64,000 nt of DNA from Batillaria attramentaria (GCA_018292915.2 JACVVK020000005.1:2731001-2795000), one strand, 5' to 3'. Shown: positions 52,851 through 62,570, counted from the stretch's first letter. The notes: generated by a model not told the origin, from the sequence alone. Made by a program: numbers and translations.

Positions 52851-53115
52851 ACAGGCCGGAATTAGCTTCCGGGTCATGTAGTAAGAACTCTGCTAAATAC
52901 AGCAGAAAATCTTTGCCCTTTTTAAAATTTGTGTGCAGAGTAAAAAATGGCAATCTGGTGCTTTTTGTTGGCTTTGTAAACAAGTTTCATGCCATGTGAT
53001 AGTAAAATTAGGGGAAAATGAGGCTGGCTTGTGGACTGTTTGTATTCATGCGCGGCTGGCACAGGAGCCAGCAGACGACCGTGGAATGAGGGGGTATGTG
53101 GTCGCTGCCAACATT
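52851..53115 (-). repeat. Repeat C copy 2, uninterrupted
   Basis: Complement of the C halves at 11638-11829 and 12301-12405. The hairpin target reads TTTGTGTGCAGA at 52928-52939 without insertion. Confidence 0.9.
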
Positions 53116-53179
53116 GCCAAAAAAACGGAACATTGGAATTTGTTGAAATTTACTCTACACATGAGTCTATGCCGCCTGA

Positions 53180-53198
53180 TTTTTTTTTTTTTTTTTTT

Positions 53199-53229
<31 letters not shown>

Positions 53230-53330
53230 TTTTTTTTGGGGGGGGGGGAATTTTAAAGCATTTCTAGGGTGTCATCTGCAACGTTATGTGTAAGAGGAAT
53301 ATATAGCGTTTTCCTCCAAATCTGCATCTC
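53180..53330 (+). repeat. Repeat Y copy 2 with T-run, (ATTT)n and G-run
   Basis: T19, ATTT units and G11 (53180-53248) are followed by AATTTTAAAGC, TAGGGTGTCATCTGCAACG and GGAATATATAGCG, as in 22381-22520. Confidence 0.78.
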
Positions 53331-53375
53331 TGGTACGTAGCCTGTGTCTGCCCGCCGGTAGTAACCCTGAAAGGA

Positions 53376-53546
53376 GGGGGAGCCGGGACAGCCGAATGGT
53401 GGAGCGTTGGGCTTTCAGTGCTCGGGTCGTGAGTTCGAATCCCAGCTGGGGCCAAATATTTGTGCTGGCCTTTTTTTATCGTTGCCCCGTCTTTGATACC
53501 ACCCTTATGTGGTGGAAAAGGACGTTAAACTCCTAAACACCCACCC
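53376..53546 (+). mobile_element. tSINE-A copy 24, full length, perfect 12-bp duplication
   Basis: GGGGGAGCCGGGACAGCCGA head to CACCCACC tail. ACCCTGAAAGGA occurs at 53364-53375 and 53547-53558. Confidence 0.96.
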
Positions 53547-53637
53547 ACCCTGAAAGGAATGAAAACTGGCTTTGTTCCTCACAAGCCGCACACACAACTA
53601 TCAAAATCACATGTTCTGTTTCATTTATCTCCTGTGA

Positions 53638-53696
53638 TCACCCTAGTGTGGTGGAAAAGGACGTTAAACCCCCAAACACCCACCCCACCCCACCCC
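53638..53696 (+). mobile_element. tSINE-A 3' fragment (59 bp), perfect 16-bp duplication
   Basis: Only GTGTGGTGGAAAAGGACG, TTAAACCCCC and CACCCC units remain. CATTTATCTCCTGTGA occurs at 53622-53637 and 53697-53712, proving an extreme 5' truncation during insertion. Confidence 0.96.
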
Positions 53697-54021
53697 CATT
53701 TATCTCCTGTGAATTTGAGATGATGTAGCTCTTCAGTCCTAACTTTTTCTCGCATGCCTTCGAATCATGTCACCTGCCTCGCGCTATTTGGACGGTCCCT
53801 GGTGTTTCTCGTGCTTCACGTGGCGAGGATAACCTCCGTATGCTATGTTGCCTTTGACGAAAATTAATGGTCACTGTGAGTTTGGGCGGTATGATACCTT
53901 GTCGCCAAGGGATGTCCCCCCCTAACAGCGTCATCAGCTTCTTAAAAGAGGCTAATCTATTTTATAAAGTATAGATTAGTAAAGACTTCTCCCGACTAGC
54001 CTTCAGTAAGTGTAAGACTGG

Positions 54022-54146
54022 GTGGGTGGGTGGGGGTTTGGGGTTTAACGTCCTTTTCCACCCCATACGGGTGATATCAAAGACGGGGCAACGATGAAAA
54101 AGCCAGCACAAATATTTGCCCCCAGCCGGGATACGAACTCACGACC
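54022..54146 (-). mobile_element. tSINE-A copy 26, 5'-truncated, 12-bp duplication
   Basis: Minus copy from GTGGGTGGGTGGGGG to GGATACGAACTCACGACC. GTGTAAGACTGG occurs at 54010-54021 and 54147-54158. Confidence 0.96.
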
Positions 54147-54275
54147 GTGTAAGACTGGAAAATATAAAATGTGTCGACCATTTCATTTAAACAGGATAGA
54201 TTTTTTTTTAATGTATATTTACATCTTGTTTTAAGGAATACTCGTTTATCTTACCAGGCAGAGGATGACTGTGCT

Positions 54276-54659
54276 GAGCCGCGAATTAGTCTTTGCTGCT
54301 TGCGCGGCGTTAAGCCGGCTCTTGACTGGGCACTGCGGAGCGCCACAGTGCTGTCCACAGTTGTGATTTTGAGGGTTTCCGCCGCTGCGGCGTCATCACA
54401 GCAACCTGGATTTCAAATAGCCACAACTGTGACTGTGGTTTCCATAACAGATTCTGACTGGCTGTACTACGTCACTCGGCGCGCAAACATGGCGGACAGT
54501 GCATCTTTAAATCGGTTTGTTACCGAGCAGAGCTGTGTTCAGTTTTGTAGTTAGTAGACACGCCGAGCGTAACGACTGTGATGTTCACATGTGTGTTTCG
54601 CGCGCTAGTGCCCAGTTAAGAGCAGGCTTTAAGCCCTAAATAACTAACTAACCTCGTCG
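54276..54659 (+). mobile_element. Retroposon 3' end E copy 1, interrupted by MITE-D
   Basis: CGCGAATTAGTCTTTGCTGC and TTGCGCGGCG before, and TTAAGCCCTAAATAACTAAC after, the MITE-D at 54313-54628. The intact arrangement is at 63888-63950. The (TAAC)n end is a retroposon tail. Confidence 0.88.
54313..54628 (+). mobile_element. MITE-D copy 3 inside E (TTA target duplication)
   Basis: Ends AGCCGGCTCTTGACTGGGCA and CCCAGTTAAGAGCAGGCT; TTA at 54310-54312 and 54629-54631. The empty site GGCGTTAAGCCC is at 63917-63928. The CRE-like and YY1-like motifs are intact; the CCAAT site is changed (GACTGG). Confidence 0.95.
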
Positions 54660-55002
54660 CCCGCCAAAACTGGTCGCGAGCGACTCAGTCTGTACTCGCC
54701 TATCAAAATCGCGGTATGGGCCGTGATTGTACACTGAGAACATCGCATCGTTACTGGGTTTGCAGACTAATGTCGGAAGTTGGTTCGGGAGCTCAAGATA
54801 GATGCGTCACGTCTTAACGACTACTACTAGTATGCCAGATCTCCTTGACTGAACTGGTGTCCTTCCAGAAACGACTGATATGAATATTGCATGTGGCTCT
54901 CAATCAAAACATCTTCAGACCACAGGAGACTCTCCTCAATTGTTACTTCGGAATCACACGAGCGCGGTACCCCACCCCCCCCCACACTCGCCCTTATCCC
55001 CC

Positions 55003-55033
55003 CCCCCCACACACACACACACACACGGGCACG

Positions 55034-55090
<57 letters not shown>

Positions 55091-55138
55091 GCACGCACGC
55101 ACGCACACACATTCACACACAGAGAAGCGCTTTCGCAT

Positions 55139-55172
<34 letters not shown>

Positions 55173-55224
55173 AAATACACACACACACACTGAAACACAC
55201 ACACACACGCACACACACACACTG

Positions 55225-55276
<52 letters not shown>
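55003..55276. repeat. Compound (AC)n microsatellite
   Basis: AC runs broken by GGGCACGCACGC, CACTGAAAC and similar units that themselves recur. A C-run precedes it, and G23-26 follows at 55302-55326. Confidence 0.95.
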
Positions 55277-55278
<2 letters not shown>

Positions 55279-55329
55279 AGTCGAGAGCGTGATGGCCCGG
55301 GCGGGGGGGGGGGGGGGGGGGGGGGGCTG

Positions 55330-55670
55330 GGCTGGGGAAACTTGAAGGGGAGCGCAAAAAGAAATGACGGTTGTCGGGAAAATGCACTTTACACCGCCTC
55401 AGAAGCTCTCCTGCTGTTTTGCTGTCTTAACTCATTTCCTCAGTTGATCAAGCATTACAAGCTGCACTGAACGACCCTCGCACTTTCTTGCCCTCTCGCG
55501 TTTATTCCATTTGCATCTACAAGCACCGATCTTTCTACACCGTGGCGACGCCAAAGGCCAAGGGTAGCAATTTTTTCACGCTTACATTGGCACGTCTTCC
55601 GACCCTGAAGGAAGGTTTAGACTTCGTCTGTTCGTTTCCATTAATTTGTAAAACTCGGGACGTCAGTGTT
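55330..55670. other. No recognisable feature
   Basis: Unique-looking sequence; short open frames without motifs. Confidence 0.4.
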
Positions 55671-55673
55671 TGA

Positions 55674-55675
<2 letters not shown>

Positions 55676-55711
<36 letters not shown>

Positions 55712-55725
55712 ACGCGTGTGTCAGT

Positions 55726-55785
<60 letters not shown>
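55676..55785. repeat. (GT)n and (GA)n compound microsatellite
   Basis: GT 55678-55750 with a CGTACGCG break, then GA 55751-55783. Confidence 0.95.
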
Positions 55786-55787
<2 letters not shown>

Positions 55788-55929
55788 AGAGCGGAAGAGG
55801 GGGGGGGGAGGGAGTTAACGAAAACTATACTACGTTTTGCAATAGTGGAAGGTAATATACTTTGTAGCCCTTTATTCTGACTTTCCGTAGCTGCTTTGAA
55901 GACTAATCAGTCGAGAGAGAGAGAGAGAG

Positions 55930-55992
55930 GAGTGAGTTTCTAGGGCTTAACGCCGTGCAAGCCACAAAGACTAATTCGTGGCTAAGTGCGCC
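55930..55992 (-). mobile_element. Retroposon E fragment, minus strand
   Basis: The complement gives GCCACGAATTAGTCTTTGTG and GCACGGCGTTAAGCCCTAGA, matching E. It follows a (GA)n tract. Confidence 0.75.
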
Positions 55993-56136
55993 TGCACTGC
56001 GTGGAAAAACAAAACAAAACAAAATGTAACGCCCGCTGTACAACTGAAGCAAACAGGTCTAAGGGGCAGTATAAACCTACGACATGCAGGAGACGCCGCA
56101 CCTCAGTTCGTGCTAATGAGAGAGAGAGAGAGAGGG

Positions 56137-56303
56137 TGGGGGTAGGTGTTTGGGGGTTTAACGTCCTTTTCCACCACACAGGGTGATATCAAAGACGGGG
56201 CAACGATGAAAAAGCCAGCACAAATATTTGGCCCCAGCCGGGATCGAACTCACGACCCGAGCATTAGAAGTCCAAAGCTCTACCATTCGACCACCCCGGC
56301 TCC

Positions 56304-56306
<3 letters not shown>
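56137..56306 (-). mobile_element. tSINE-A copy 27, full length, between GA tracts
   Basis: Minus copy from GGTAGGTGTTTGGGGGTTTA to the head complement CCACCCCGGCTCCCC. GA tracts at 56119-56134 and 56307-56357 read as CT on the sense strand. Confidence 0.95.
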
Positions 56307-56355
<49 letters not shown>

Positions 56356-56362
<7 letters not shown>

Positions 56363-56460
56363 AATGACAATGAAACTTTATTTTTCAACGGTAGAAATTG
56401 TAGCACACGTGCCAGTTTAAAATTTGCCGTTGCTAAACTACAAAATGTAAAACAAAAGAA
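56356..56460 (-). mobile_element. R-family retroposon end
   Basis: GAATGACAATGACAATGAAA, CTTTATTTTTCAACGGTAGA and TTGCCGTTGCTAAACTAC, downstream of a (GA)n tract shared with tSINE-A copy 27. Confidence 0.8.
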
Positions 56461-56539
56461 GAGACAAGAGACCCCCAAGAGAGAGAGAGAGAGAGATGAC
56501 GGTGCAAGCATAGACATATAGAATATCTTCATCTGTTAA

Positions 56540-56990
56540 AAAAAAAAAAAAAAGTAACTTTACACCGAATTACACCGATTTTCTGAAATCCAGAGGATAT
56601 TCGACCTGCCAACGGATTTTTCGCACTCTCCTTTCCTTGTCTCTGTCGGCTATTTCCTCCGAGTCTTGCAGAATTCCTTGATCCCTCTAGACATAGGCCG
56701 GTAAGCGCTACTTACTTTGCCGATCAATGCTCCCAAAGCAAAGTGGGTCGAGCAAATCTACTGTAGAAATCCCTGCCCTTTTCAGGCAGCGCGGTCGCCG
56801 TACGCTGGCCGTGTTGGAACTGTGGGTAAATGGAAGCGGGCGGGTGTGAAACTGAAAGCAGCTTGGGTGCGTCGCCGGTAAAAAATGATTGACAAGATGT
56901 CGGCCGGACTTGATGAAACTGACAAAGTGGTAGTGATTTCTGAGATCAAGCATGTTTAACCTTCTTTGGTCAAAGAAACCTGCAGACGTG
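56540..56990. other. No recognisable feature
   Basis: Unique-looking sequence after an A16 run. Confidence 0.4.
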
Positions 56991-57409
56991 TATAGGTGTC
57001 TGGTTCAATATCAGAATTCGCTCACTCAGTAAATTTCTTAGGTTTTATCTCAAAATTCACCCACTTTATCGGGGTCCCTGGTTTTATGGTACATGTATCT
57101 CAAAATTCTCTCATTCTTTCAGGGTGTCTGGTTTTGTCTCACACTTCACTCATTTTCTCAAGACCTCTCAATGGTTTTATGTTTCACTCACTCGTGCCGG
57201 CTTTGTATCTCGAACGTCGCTCACTTAGTGAAAAACTTTGACTTTACGATATCTCAAACTACACGCACTGTCTCAGGGTCTCAGGTTTTTATCTCAGAAT
57301 TCAGTTACTCTGTCAGGGTGTCTGGTTTTATCTCAAACTTCACTAACTTTAGAAGACTGAAAGATTTCAAAAATCGCTTCAAGGACGAGAGAGAGAGAGA
57401 GATTTCTTT

Positions 57410-57450
57410 CCAAATTTTCGACTTTCATTGGAGCCTTCATCAGTTGACAA
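57410..57450 (-). ncRNA. Hammerhead-like motif next to a 40-bp minisatellite (weak)
   Basis: The complement reads CTGATGAAGGCTCC, AATGAAAGTC and GAAAAT. CTGATGA and GAAA match the hammerhead core with an imperfect stem II between them, but the ACGTC cleavage segment is not conserved. Confidence 0.25.
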
Positions 57451-57730
57451 CCAAACGACAAATGTGATGTGCTACACAAAAGGGAGACAACCAAACGACA
57501 AATGTGATGTGCTACACAAAAGGGAGACAACCAAACGACAAATGTGATGTGCTACACAAAAGGGAGACAACCAAACGACAAATGTGATGTGCTACACAAA
57601 AGGGAGACAACCAAACGACAAATGTGATGTGCTACACAAAAGGGAGACAACCAAACGACAAAATTAATGTGATGGGCTACACAAAAGGGAGACAATCAAA
57701 CGACAAATGTGACGGGCTACACATAAGACA
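57446..57730. repeat. 40-bp minisatellite, seven units
   Basis: GACAACCAAACGACAAATGT followed by GATGTGCTACACAAAAGGGA repeats perfectly at 57446, 57486, 57526, 57566 and 57606. A unit with a small ATTA insertion (57646) and a variant unit (57691) follow. There are no spacers. Confidence 0.95.
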
Positions 57731-57801
57731 GACTAAGTCACCCAGCCAATTTTGAGAAAATTGAAACAAATTGGTGGAAAGTCCAATTTTGCGACTTAGA
57801 C

Positions 57802-57802
<1 letters not shown>

Positions 57803-57834
<32 letters not shown>
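57803..57834. repeat. Poly(C) run of about 31
   Basis: Long C homopolymer, followed by TTTTGGG and a tSINE-P 3' end. Confidence 0.92.
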
Positions 57835-57835
<1 letters not shown>

Positions 57836-57841
57836 TTTTGG

Positions 57842-57945
57842 GTTCATAAACAACTACGACAACTTCTGGAGCTGACAAAGATTTGGGGCAGCAAAAAGAA
57901 AGAAACAAAGAAAAAGAAAGAAACAAAGGAGAAAAAAAAAGGAAT
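57842..57945 (+). mobile_element. tSINE-P 3' end with A-rich tail
   Basis: GATTTGGGGCAGCAAAAAGA and AAGAAAC/AAGAAAG units form the tail. Confidence 0.7.
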
Positions 57946-58129
57946 TTCTTTAAACCCATGTGTATCAGTACAGCTAAGCTAGCGTTGTTCTGGACAATGT
58001 AATGGTGTCTGGTTTTATCTTAAAAGTCACTAACTCTGCCCGCGGTCAGGGTGTCTGGTATCAGTGAATTCACCCTCTTTGTGAGTCAATCTCTCAGTGG
58101 TTTTATCTCACACATCACTCACACTGTCT

Positions 58130-58555
58130 AAGAACCGGCGAAAGAAATTCTCATCAATCCTATTTATATATATATATCTATATATCCCGCCAACTTGAGA
58201 AGTTGGCGATGTCTGCATTTCTCGACGACGCGAAGCAAACTGCACGATATGCTCGAGGCGAGTCAAACCCCGCTTCTAATTGCTAATAGCCACTCACTCG
58301 CTGTCTGTCTGCCCCCGAGGACGGTGTGTGTAGCCAGAGAGAGAGGGCTAATAGTCTCACTGCTGTGTCTTCCCAGCAAAGGCAACACTGGCGAAGTGAA
58401 AGGAAACGTGGTTCGCTGGATTGGAAAGCTGGGTGAGGGAAGAAAGTGGCCGTTTTATCTGTGGATGTCGAGGGGTTTTGTTTTGAAATAGAGTAGAGAG
58501 GTTTGTTTGATGTGACACATTAAAGAAGAAGAGAAAGAAAGCCCTTAAAAGAGAA
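58130..58555. other. No recognisable gene; TA-rich patch and a perfect hairpin
   Basis: (TA)n-rich at 58163-58186, then CGCCAACTTGAGAAGTTGGC, the start of a 9-bp perfect stem with a GAG loop at 58188-58208. An open frame of 98 codons (58195-58491) starts inside the hairpin; it has no motif I recognise. Confidence 0.35.
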
Positions 58556-58559
58556 AGAT

Positions 58560-58920
58560 GTCGTGCAGCTGGAACTGAGACACGTCCTTTGGGTCACAAT
58601 ATAGCATCTGAGACCATTGTGGTGACTCGGTCTAGAAGCGTATCGCGTACTTAGCAGAGGACGTTATTTGGTTGCGGACTGAGGATTAGCTAGACGGCAC
58701 TGATTGGTGGCTATTTTTAGACGCTTTGTCTAGTCCCAGTCTGTACACGAATGGACCCGCGTAGGCTCAAAGAAAATCGTATCACTTTTCTCTAATATTA
58801 AAAGCCACAAAGTCACCAAAACGGCCGTAAAGGACAAATGAAACCTCCTTCCATCTGCCAAACCTCCTTTACACCTCAGTTTCGAAAGGGGGGAAAAAAT
58901 CTGAAAGCATTGTGCGCCCA
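58560..58920 (+). repeat. Repeat F copy 4
   Basis: GAGACCATTGTGGTGACTCG, GGACGTTATTTGGTTGCGGA and AGCCACAAAGTCACCAAAAC match the other copies. It carries only one GACGTTATTTGG segment, showing that the doubling around MITE-G at 15.4 kb is secondary. Confidence 0.86.
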
Positions 58921-58947
58921 TACTGTATTCATTCTTTTCAAGGCATG

Positions 58948-59325
58948 TGCGGTGGTCTAGTGGTTAAGAGACTTGTCACCAGTGCGAGAGGTAATGGGTT
59001 CAAGTCCCACTCGGGGCAAAGAATTTTTCCTTCTCGTATGTGGCACCGTTCATTCGGGCCGATCGTCGGGGGGTTCTCTCCGGGTACTCCGGCTTACCCC
59101 CCCCCCCTCAGCTTTGGAAATGTTCAGCCCACCAAATTTGAAAAATAAATGCAATTCTAAATTCCGAAATTTAAATAGCGGAGCTGACCCTTCGCACCAC
59201 GTGATTGTAATGTGTTCATGTCCAGTGTGTGAGAGAATGCGTGTGATTCACGTGAGTGTGCGTGTTGGGTTCAGTTCGCGGCGCTTTGAGCCGATTCATG
59301 AAATTGGGTAAAGCGCCTGTACAAT

Positions 59326-59355
<30 letters not shown>
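58948..59355 (+). mobile_element. tSINE-L copy 6, full length
   Basis: Head GCGGTGGTCTAGTGGTTAAG, B box GGTTCAAGTCCCACTC, full body and an (ATT)n tail at 59330-59356. Confidence 0.94.
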
Positions 59356-59356
<1 letters not shown>

Positions 59357-59495
59357 TAGACATGCAGAGCGAAAAAGACTGCGAGCGTTGTTAGAAAAAG
59401 ACGGATTCCATCAGGATATCTTGTTTTGTTTATCCCTCGACGAAGGCTGTTTGGCCGAAAAGGTGTGAACAAATGTTTCACCTGTTGTCCGCTAA

Positions 59496-59897
59496 GGCTC
59501 AGGTCACAAGGGAGACGTTTTAGTCAGAACAAACATCGAACACGACCGAACACGGCATTTTTCCGTGTCAGTTTCTCGCGTGGCATACGGCCACAACATG
59601 TCTTTGCTCTAAGTTTTCCGGCTCGTGTTCGGGGGAGCCGGAGTGGCCGAATCAGTGGTAGAGCGTTGGACTTCTAATGCTCGGGTCGTGAGTTCGTATC
59701 CCAGCTGGGGCCAAATATTTGTGCTGGCTTTTCTATCGTTGCCCCGTCTTTGATATCACCCGTATGAGGTGGAAGACGTTAAACCCCCAAACACCACCCA
59801 CCCCACCCCACCCCACCCCACCCCACCCCGGCTTGTGTTCGAGCCGTGTTCGATGTTTGTTCGGACTAAAACGTTTCCCGTGTCAGTGACATGAGCC
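59496..59897. mobile_element. Foldback element, TAA-flanked (PIF/Harbinger-like), split by tSINE-A
   Basis: Left arm GGCTCAGGTCACAAGGGAGA through CGTTTTAGTCAGAACAAACA and TCGAACACG is inverted on the right (complement GGCTCATGTCACTGACACGG, CGTTTTAGTCCGAACAAACA). TAA sits at 59493-59495 and 59898-59900. Without the SINE it is about 200 bp. No transposase; the superfamily is inferred from the 3-bp TAA and the GG start. Confidence 0.85.
59632..59825 (+). mobile_element. tSINE-A copy 28 inside the foldback, (CCCCA)n tail
   Basis: Head GGGGAGCCGGAGTGGCCGAA with an extra CAGT, tail ACCCCACCCCACCCC. CCGGCTCGTGTTCG (59618-59631) recurs as CCGGCTTGTGTTCG (59826-59839). Confidence 0.95.
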
Positions 59898-59929
59898 TAA
59901 GTATGTTTTGAGGGTTTTTGTATTCTGAC

Positions 59930-60530
59930 GTAGACATATGCTCCTACAGCTCCCCCCCCCCCCTCCCCTCCACACCCCCCCCCCCTGCCCCGCACCCTAA
60001 TGTTTACGTAAATTTTTTAACACCTGCACAATACGTCTCTGTGTTTCTTCGCACCTGCAAACACACACACACACACGTTTCAACACACGTTTCAGCACTC
60101 GCACAAACAACAGCTTCATCACCTCAAGTCTCGCGTTGCTGACGAGATCCGACATCGCTCTGACCCAGCGTAATGCTTACAAGCCAGGGGGCGCTGACAG
60201 GGGGTGCGTGCGACCGGTGCTTTCTTCCCATACAGCCTGACAGAATTCCGTTAGCGAGCGTAGCCGCCGTGTCGACATCAGTATGTTCTGGCCGTCAGAC
60301 CGCACAGATCATACGGGGATCGACTTCCGGACATGTAGGCTGCACTATACAGACTGACTTCAAGGAAGACGCTATATGGTCCTGTTTAAACATAACTGAC
60401 GTGGCATGTTGCACCCTAGAAATGCTTTAAAATTCACCAGAGCAATCACAAAAATTCAGCATGCAAAGACTCATGTGTGGGGTAAATTTAAACAAATTCA
60501 ATTTTCCTCCTTTTTTTTTTTCTTTTTTTT
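59930..60530. other. No recognisable feature
   Basis: C-rich near 59950-59990, short (AC)n at 60061-60075, T-rich near 60510-60530; otherwise unique-looking. Confidence 0.4.
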
Positions 60531-60539
60531 TTCAATGCT

Positions 60540-61155
60540 AGCAAACAGTCTACATGTTCAGGGTGCGACTTTGGGGATGCTTCCCTTGGTATGACACACC
60601 TTATGAGGTGGGTAATTACACGGTCGGGATATTTAACCCCGCGATATTTGTAAGAGGAAGCGCGGAATGCGGCGGCCATGTCACGCAGTCTCAAACCACA
60701 CGGACCTCCATAGCATCGTCATACCATTATCCTCATCTCCATCATAATGCATAATAAAACAAATTGCCCCAGCTTCCGAGCCCTCCGGTGTGAATTCCAC
60801 TCATGACCTGGGCCCGTATGTAAAACTCGAGGTTAATTTAACCCGCACGGCTACGGGCCTAACCCAGACTAGGACAAGAGAAACCCCAAAACAAAATTAA
60901 ATAAAAAACAAGGCCAAGAAAGAAAGACAAAACTCCTTCTATAACGGCATAGGCACCTTGCTGGAATGGACCCGCTTCCTGATTTAAATGAAAAAACAAC
61001 AGAAAATTTAACCCTAGAGCTAGTTTAGTTCGAGGTTAGACTCTAACCCTGGGCTAAACTCCCTAACCCCAACTTCAGTTTTACATACGGGCCCAGGGAG
61101 TACCATCACTAGAGCTGGCGAAGAGTTGGGGCAGGCAAAAAAAAAAAAAAAAAAT
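60540..61155 (+). mobile_element. tSINE-P copy, interrupted by MITE-G
   Basis: CGACTTTGGGGATGCTTCCC, CACACGGACCTCCATAGCAT and ATTGCCCCAGCTTCCGAGCC before, and GAGTTGGGGCAGGCAAAAAA after, the MITE-G at 60807-61097. The corresponding continuous sequence is in the copy at 7075-7130. Confidence 0.88.
60807..61097 (+). mobile_element. MITE-G copy 3, full length
   Basis: CCTGGGCCCGTATGTAAAAC and TTTTACATACGGGCCCAGG ends. The host site at 7087-7092 reads CCAGGG, so the target may itself have contained the terminal CCAGG. Confidence 0.92.
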
Positions 61156-61264
61156 TTCAATCGTTGTGTCACCGACTAATACAGCCAGGGAATAGCACCT
61201 TCGAACTACATGTAGACAGCTAGAGGCCATTTGAGCCTTCCATCTCTGCCGTCAATTGTCAGAC

Positions 61265-61370
61265 GGGCGGGGCTCGCACAAAGTGTGAACAACATTGTAT
61301 CGCATGAAGAGCTTTACTAATCATCGAGATAGAGTATTTCGAACGCACAGGTACCGGCACAGGCGTACAG
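61265..61370. repeat. Repeat W fragment
   Basis: CAACATTGTATCGCATGAAG, ACTAATCATCGAGATAGAGT and ATTTCGAACGCACAGG match W copies 1 and 2. Confidence 0.78.
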
Positions 61371-61374
61371 GCGT

Positions 61375-61988
61375 GCTTCTACAGGTCCGGATGATGCCAG
61401 ACAAGTGCTCCCCTGTTCGAGAAAACAGGACCGTCTGGTAGAACAATGACATCATCAAGTCCACTCTGTGCGCATGCTCCCAGCCGTAAACGACTAGTCG
61501 TTTACCGTAAAATAAATCACACTGGACCAGAGGAAGATGTACCACGGAGGAAGGTGAAATTCTCTCCGGAGCTCGAAACTGCACTGTTCTGTTTGTCAGC
61601 GTCTCTGTCTTTGTCAGAAGAAGCAGAAGATCTTTGCCTGTGTCTACCATCATCTGTAAAAGAAGGCTTAAGTCTCATGGATTTGACAGAAACTTAGACC
61701 CTTTTGTTAGCAGATCACCGTAGACGTCTCCTCGTCGATATCTCATTATCCCAAAGGAGAGACTCCCCCCTCATGTAACAAATGGACAAGTCTAAATGAC
61801 AGCCACATTATCCGGATGAATTAGAAAACCGCAGTTTTCGCGTCTATATGTCTGGAAGAATAGGGGGGCAAATCAGACGTCTTCGGTGCAGAAATAGCGA
61901 CAGAAATAATACCAGGCTTCTTTTTCAGGTGTAACCGATGTGCTTATTGCCTGGATGTATAATTAGTGGTCGTGATGCTTCTGTGACG

Positions 61989-61990
<2 letters not shown>
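61375..61990. other. No recognisable gene
   Basis: Unique-looking sequence. Open frames on both strands (61321-61697) show no known motif and overlap each other, so no call is made. Confidence 0.35.

Positions 61991-61991
<1 letters not shown>

Positions 61992-62020
<29 letters not shown>
61992..62020. repeat. (CT)n microsatellite
   Basis: CT run directly 5' of retroposon T copy 2; another (62167-62196) follows its (ATC)n tail. Confidence 0.95.
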
Positions 62021-62025
62021 TAGAT

Positions 62026-62137
62026 TCTGGTTTAATGTGGTCCTAATACTGAGTTGAATAGTCTGTTTTAGTGTTAGCAGGACAGTGTGTAAGAGAGGCC
62101 TTCCAGTGCCTAACAACTCTATCCTGAAATAAAGGTT

Positions 62138-62166
<29 letters not shown>
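62026..62166 (+). mobile_element. Retroposon 3' end T copy 2
   Basis: Matches 47572-47705 almost base for base, ends CCTGAAATAAAGGTTTCATC then (ATC)n, and lies between CT tracts on the sense strand like tSINE-A. Confidence 0.85.
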
Positions 62167-62199
<33 letters not shown>

Positions 62200-62261
62200 T
62201 AAAAAAAAAAAAATTACTGTCATTGTTATTGTCTCTCTGTATAATTATGTGACGAAGCCAG

Positions 62262-62402
62262 GAAAGCCGAGTTAGGAGAGATTTTGTACTTATATTTCTC
62301 GAGCCTTAAGTTCGAATCCCCCCTGTGAGCTTGAACTTGAATTTGCGCTGGCTGTTTTCGTTAATGCCTTTCTTTGATATCACCTGTATGTTGTGAAAAT
62401 AA
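62262..62402 (+). mobile_element. Degenerate tSINE-A copy
   Basis: CCTTAAGTTCGAATCCCCCC, GCGCTGGCTGTTTTCGTTAA and CTTTGATATCACCTGTATG follow the family order; head and tail have decayed. Confidence 0.65.
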
Positions 62403-62414
62403 CCAACCAATCAT

Positions 62415-62570
<156 letters not shown>

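Larger units (their letters stand above)
56996..58125. repeat. Degenerate tandem array of about 50-bp units, split in two
   Basis: Variants of AGGGTGTCTGGTTTTATCTC and AAACTTCACTCAC recur about every 45-60 bp at 56996-57350 and again at 57998-58125. The 57357-57995 block between them has different content, so it was probably inserted or expanded inside the array. Confidence 0.75.

Noticed and set aside
55003..55276. Long Thr/His or Val/Cys open frames over AC/GT repeats here and at other microsatellites
   Set aside because: Dinucleotide repeats lack stops in several frames; these are not genes.
57446..57730. Possible CRISPR-like array of 40-bp repeats
   Set aside because: The repeats are directly adjacent with no unique spacers, and the context is eukaryotic.
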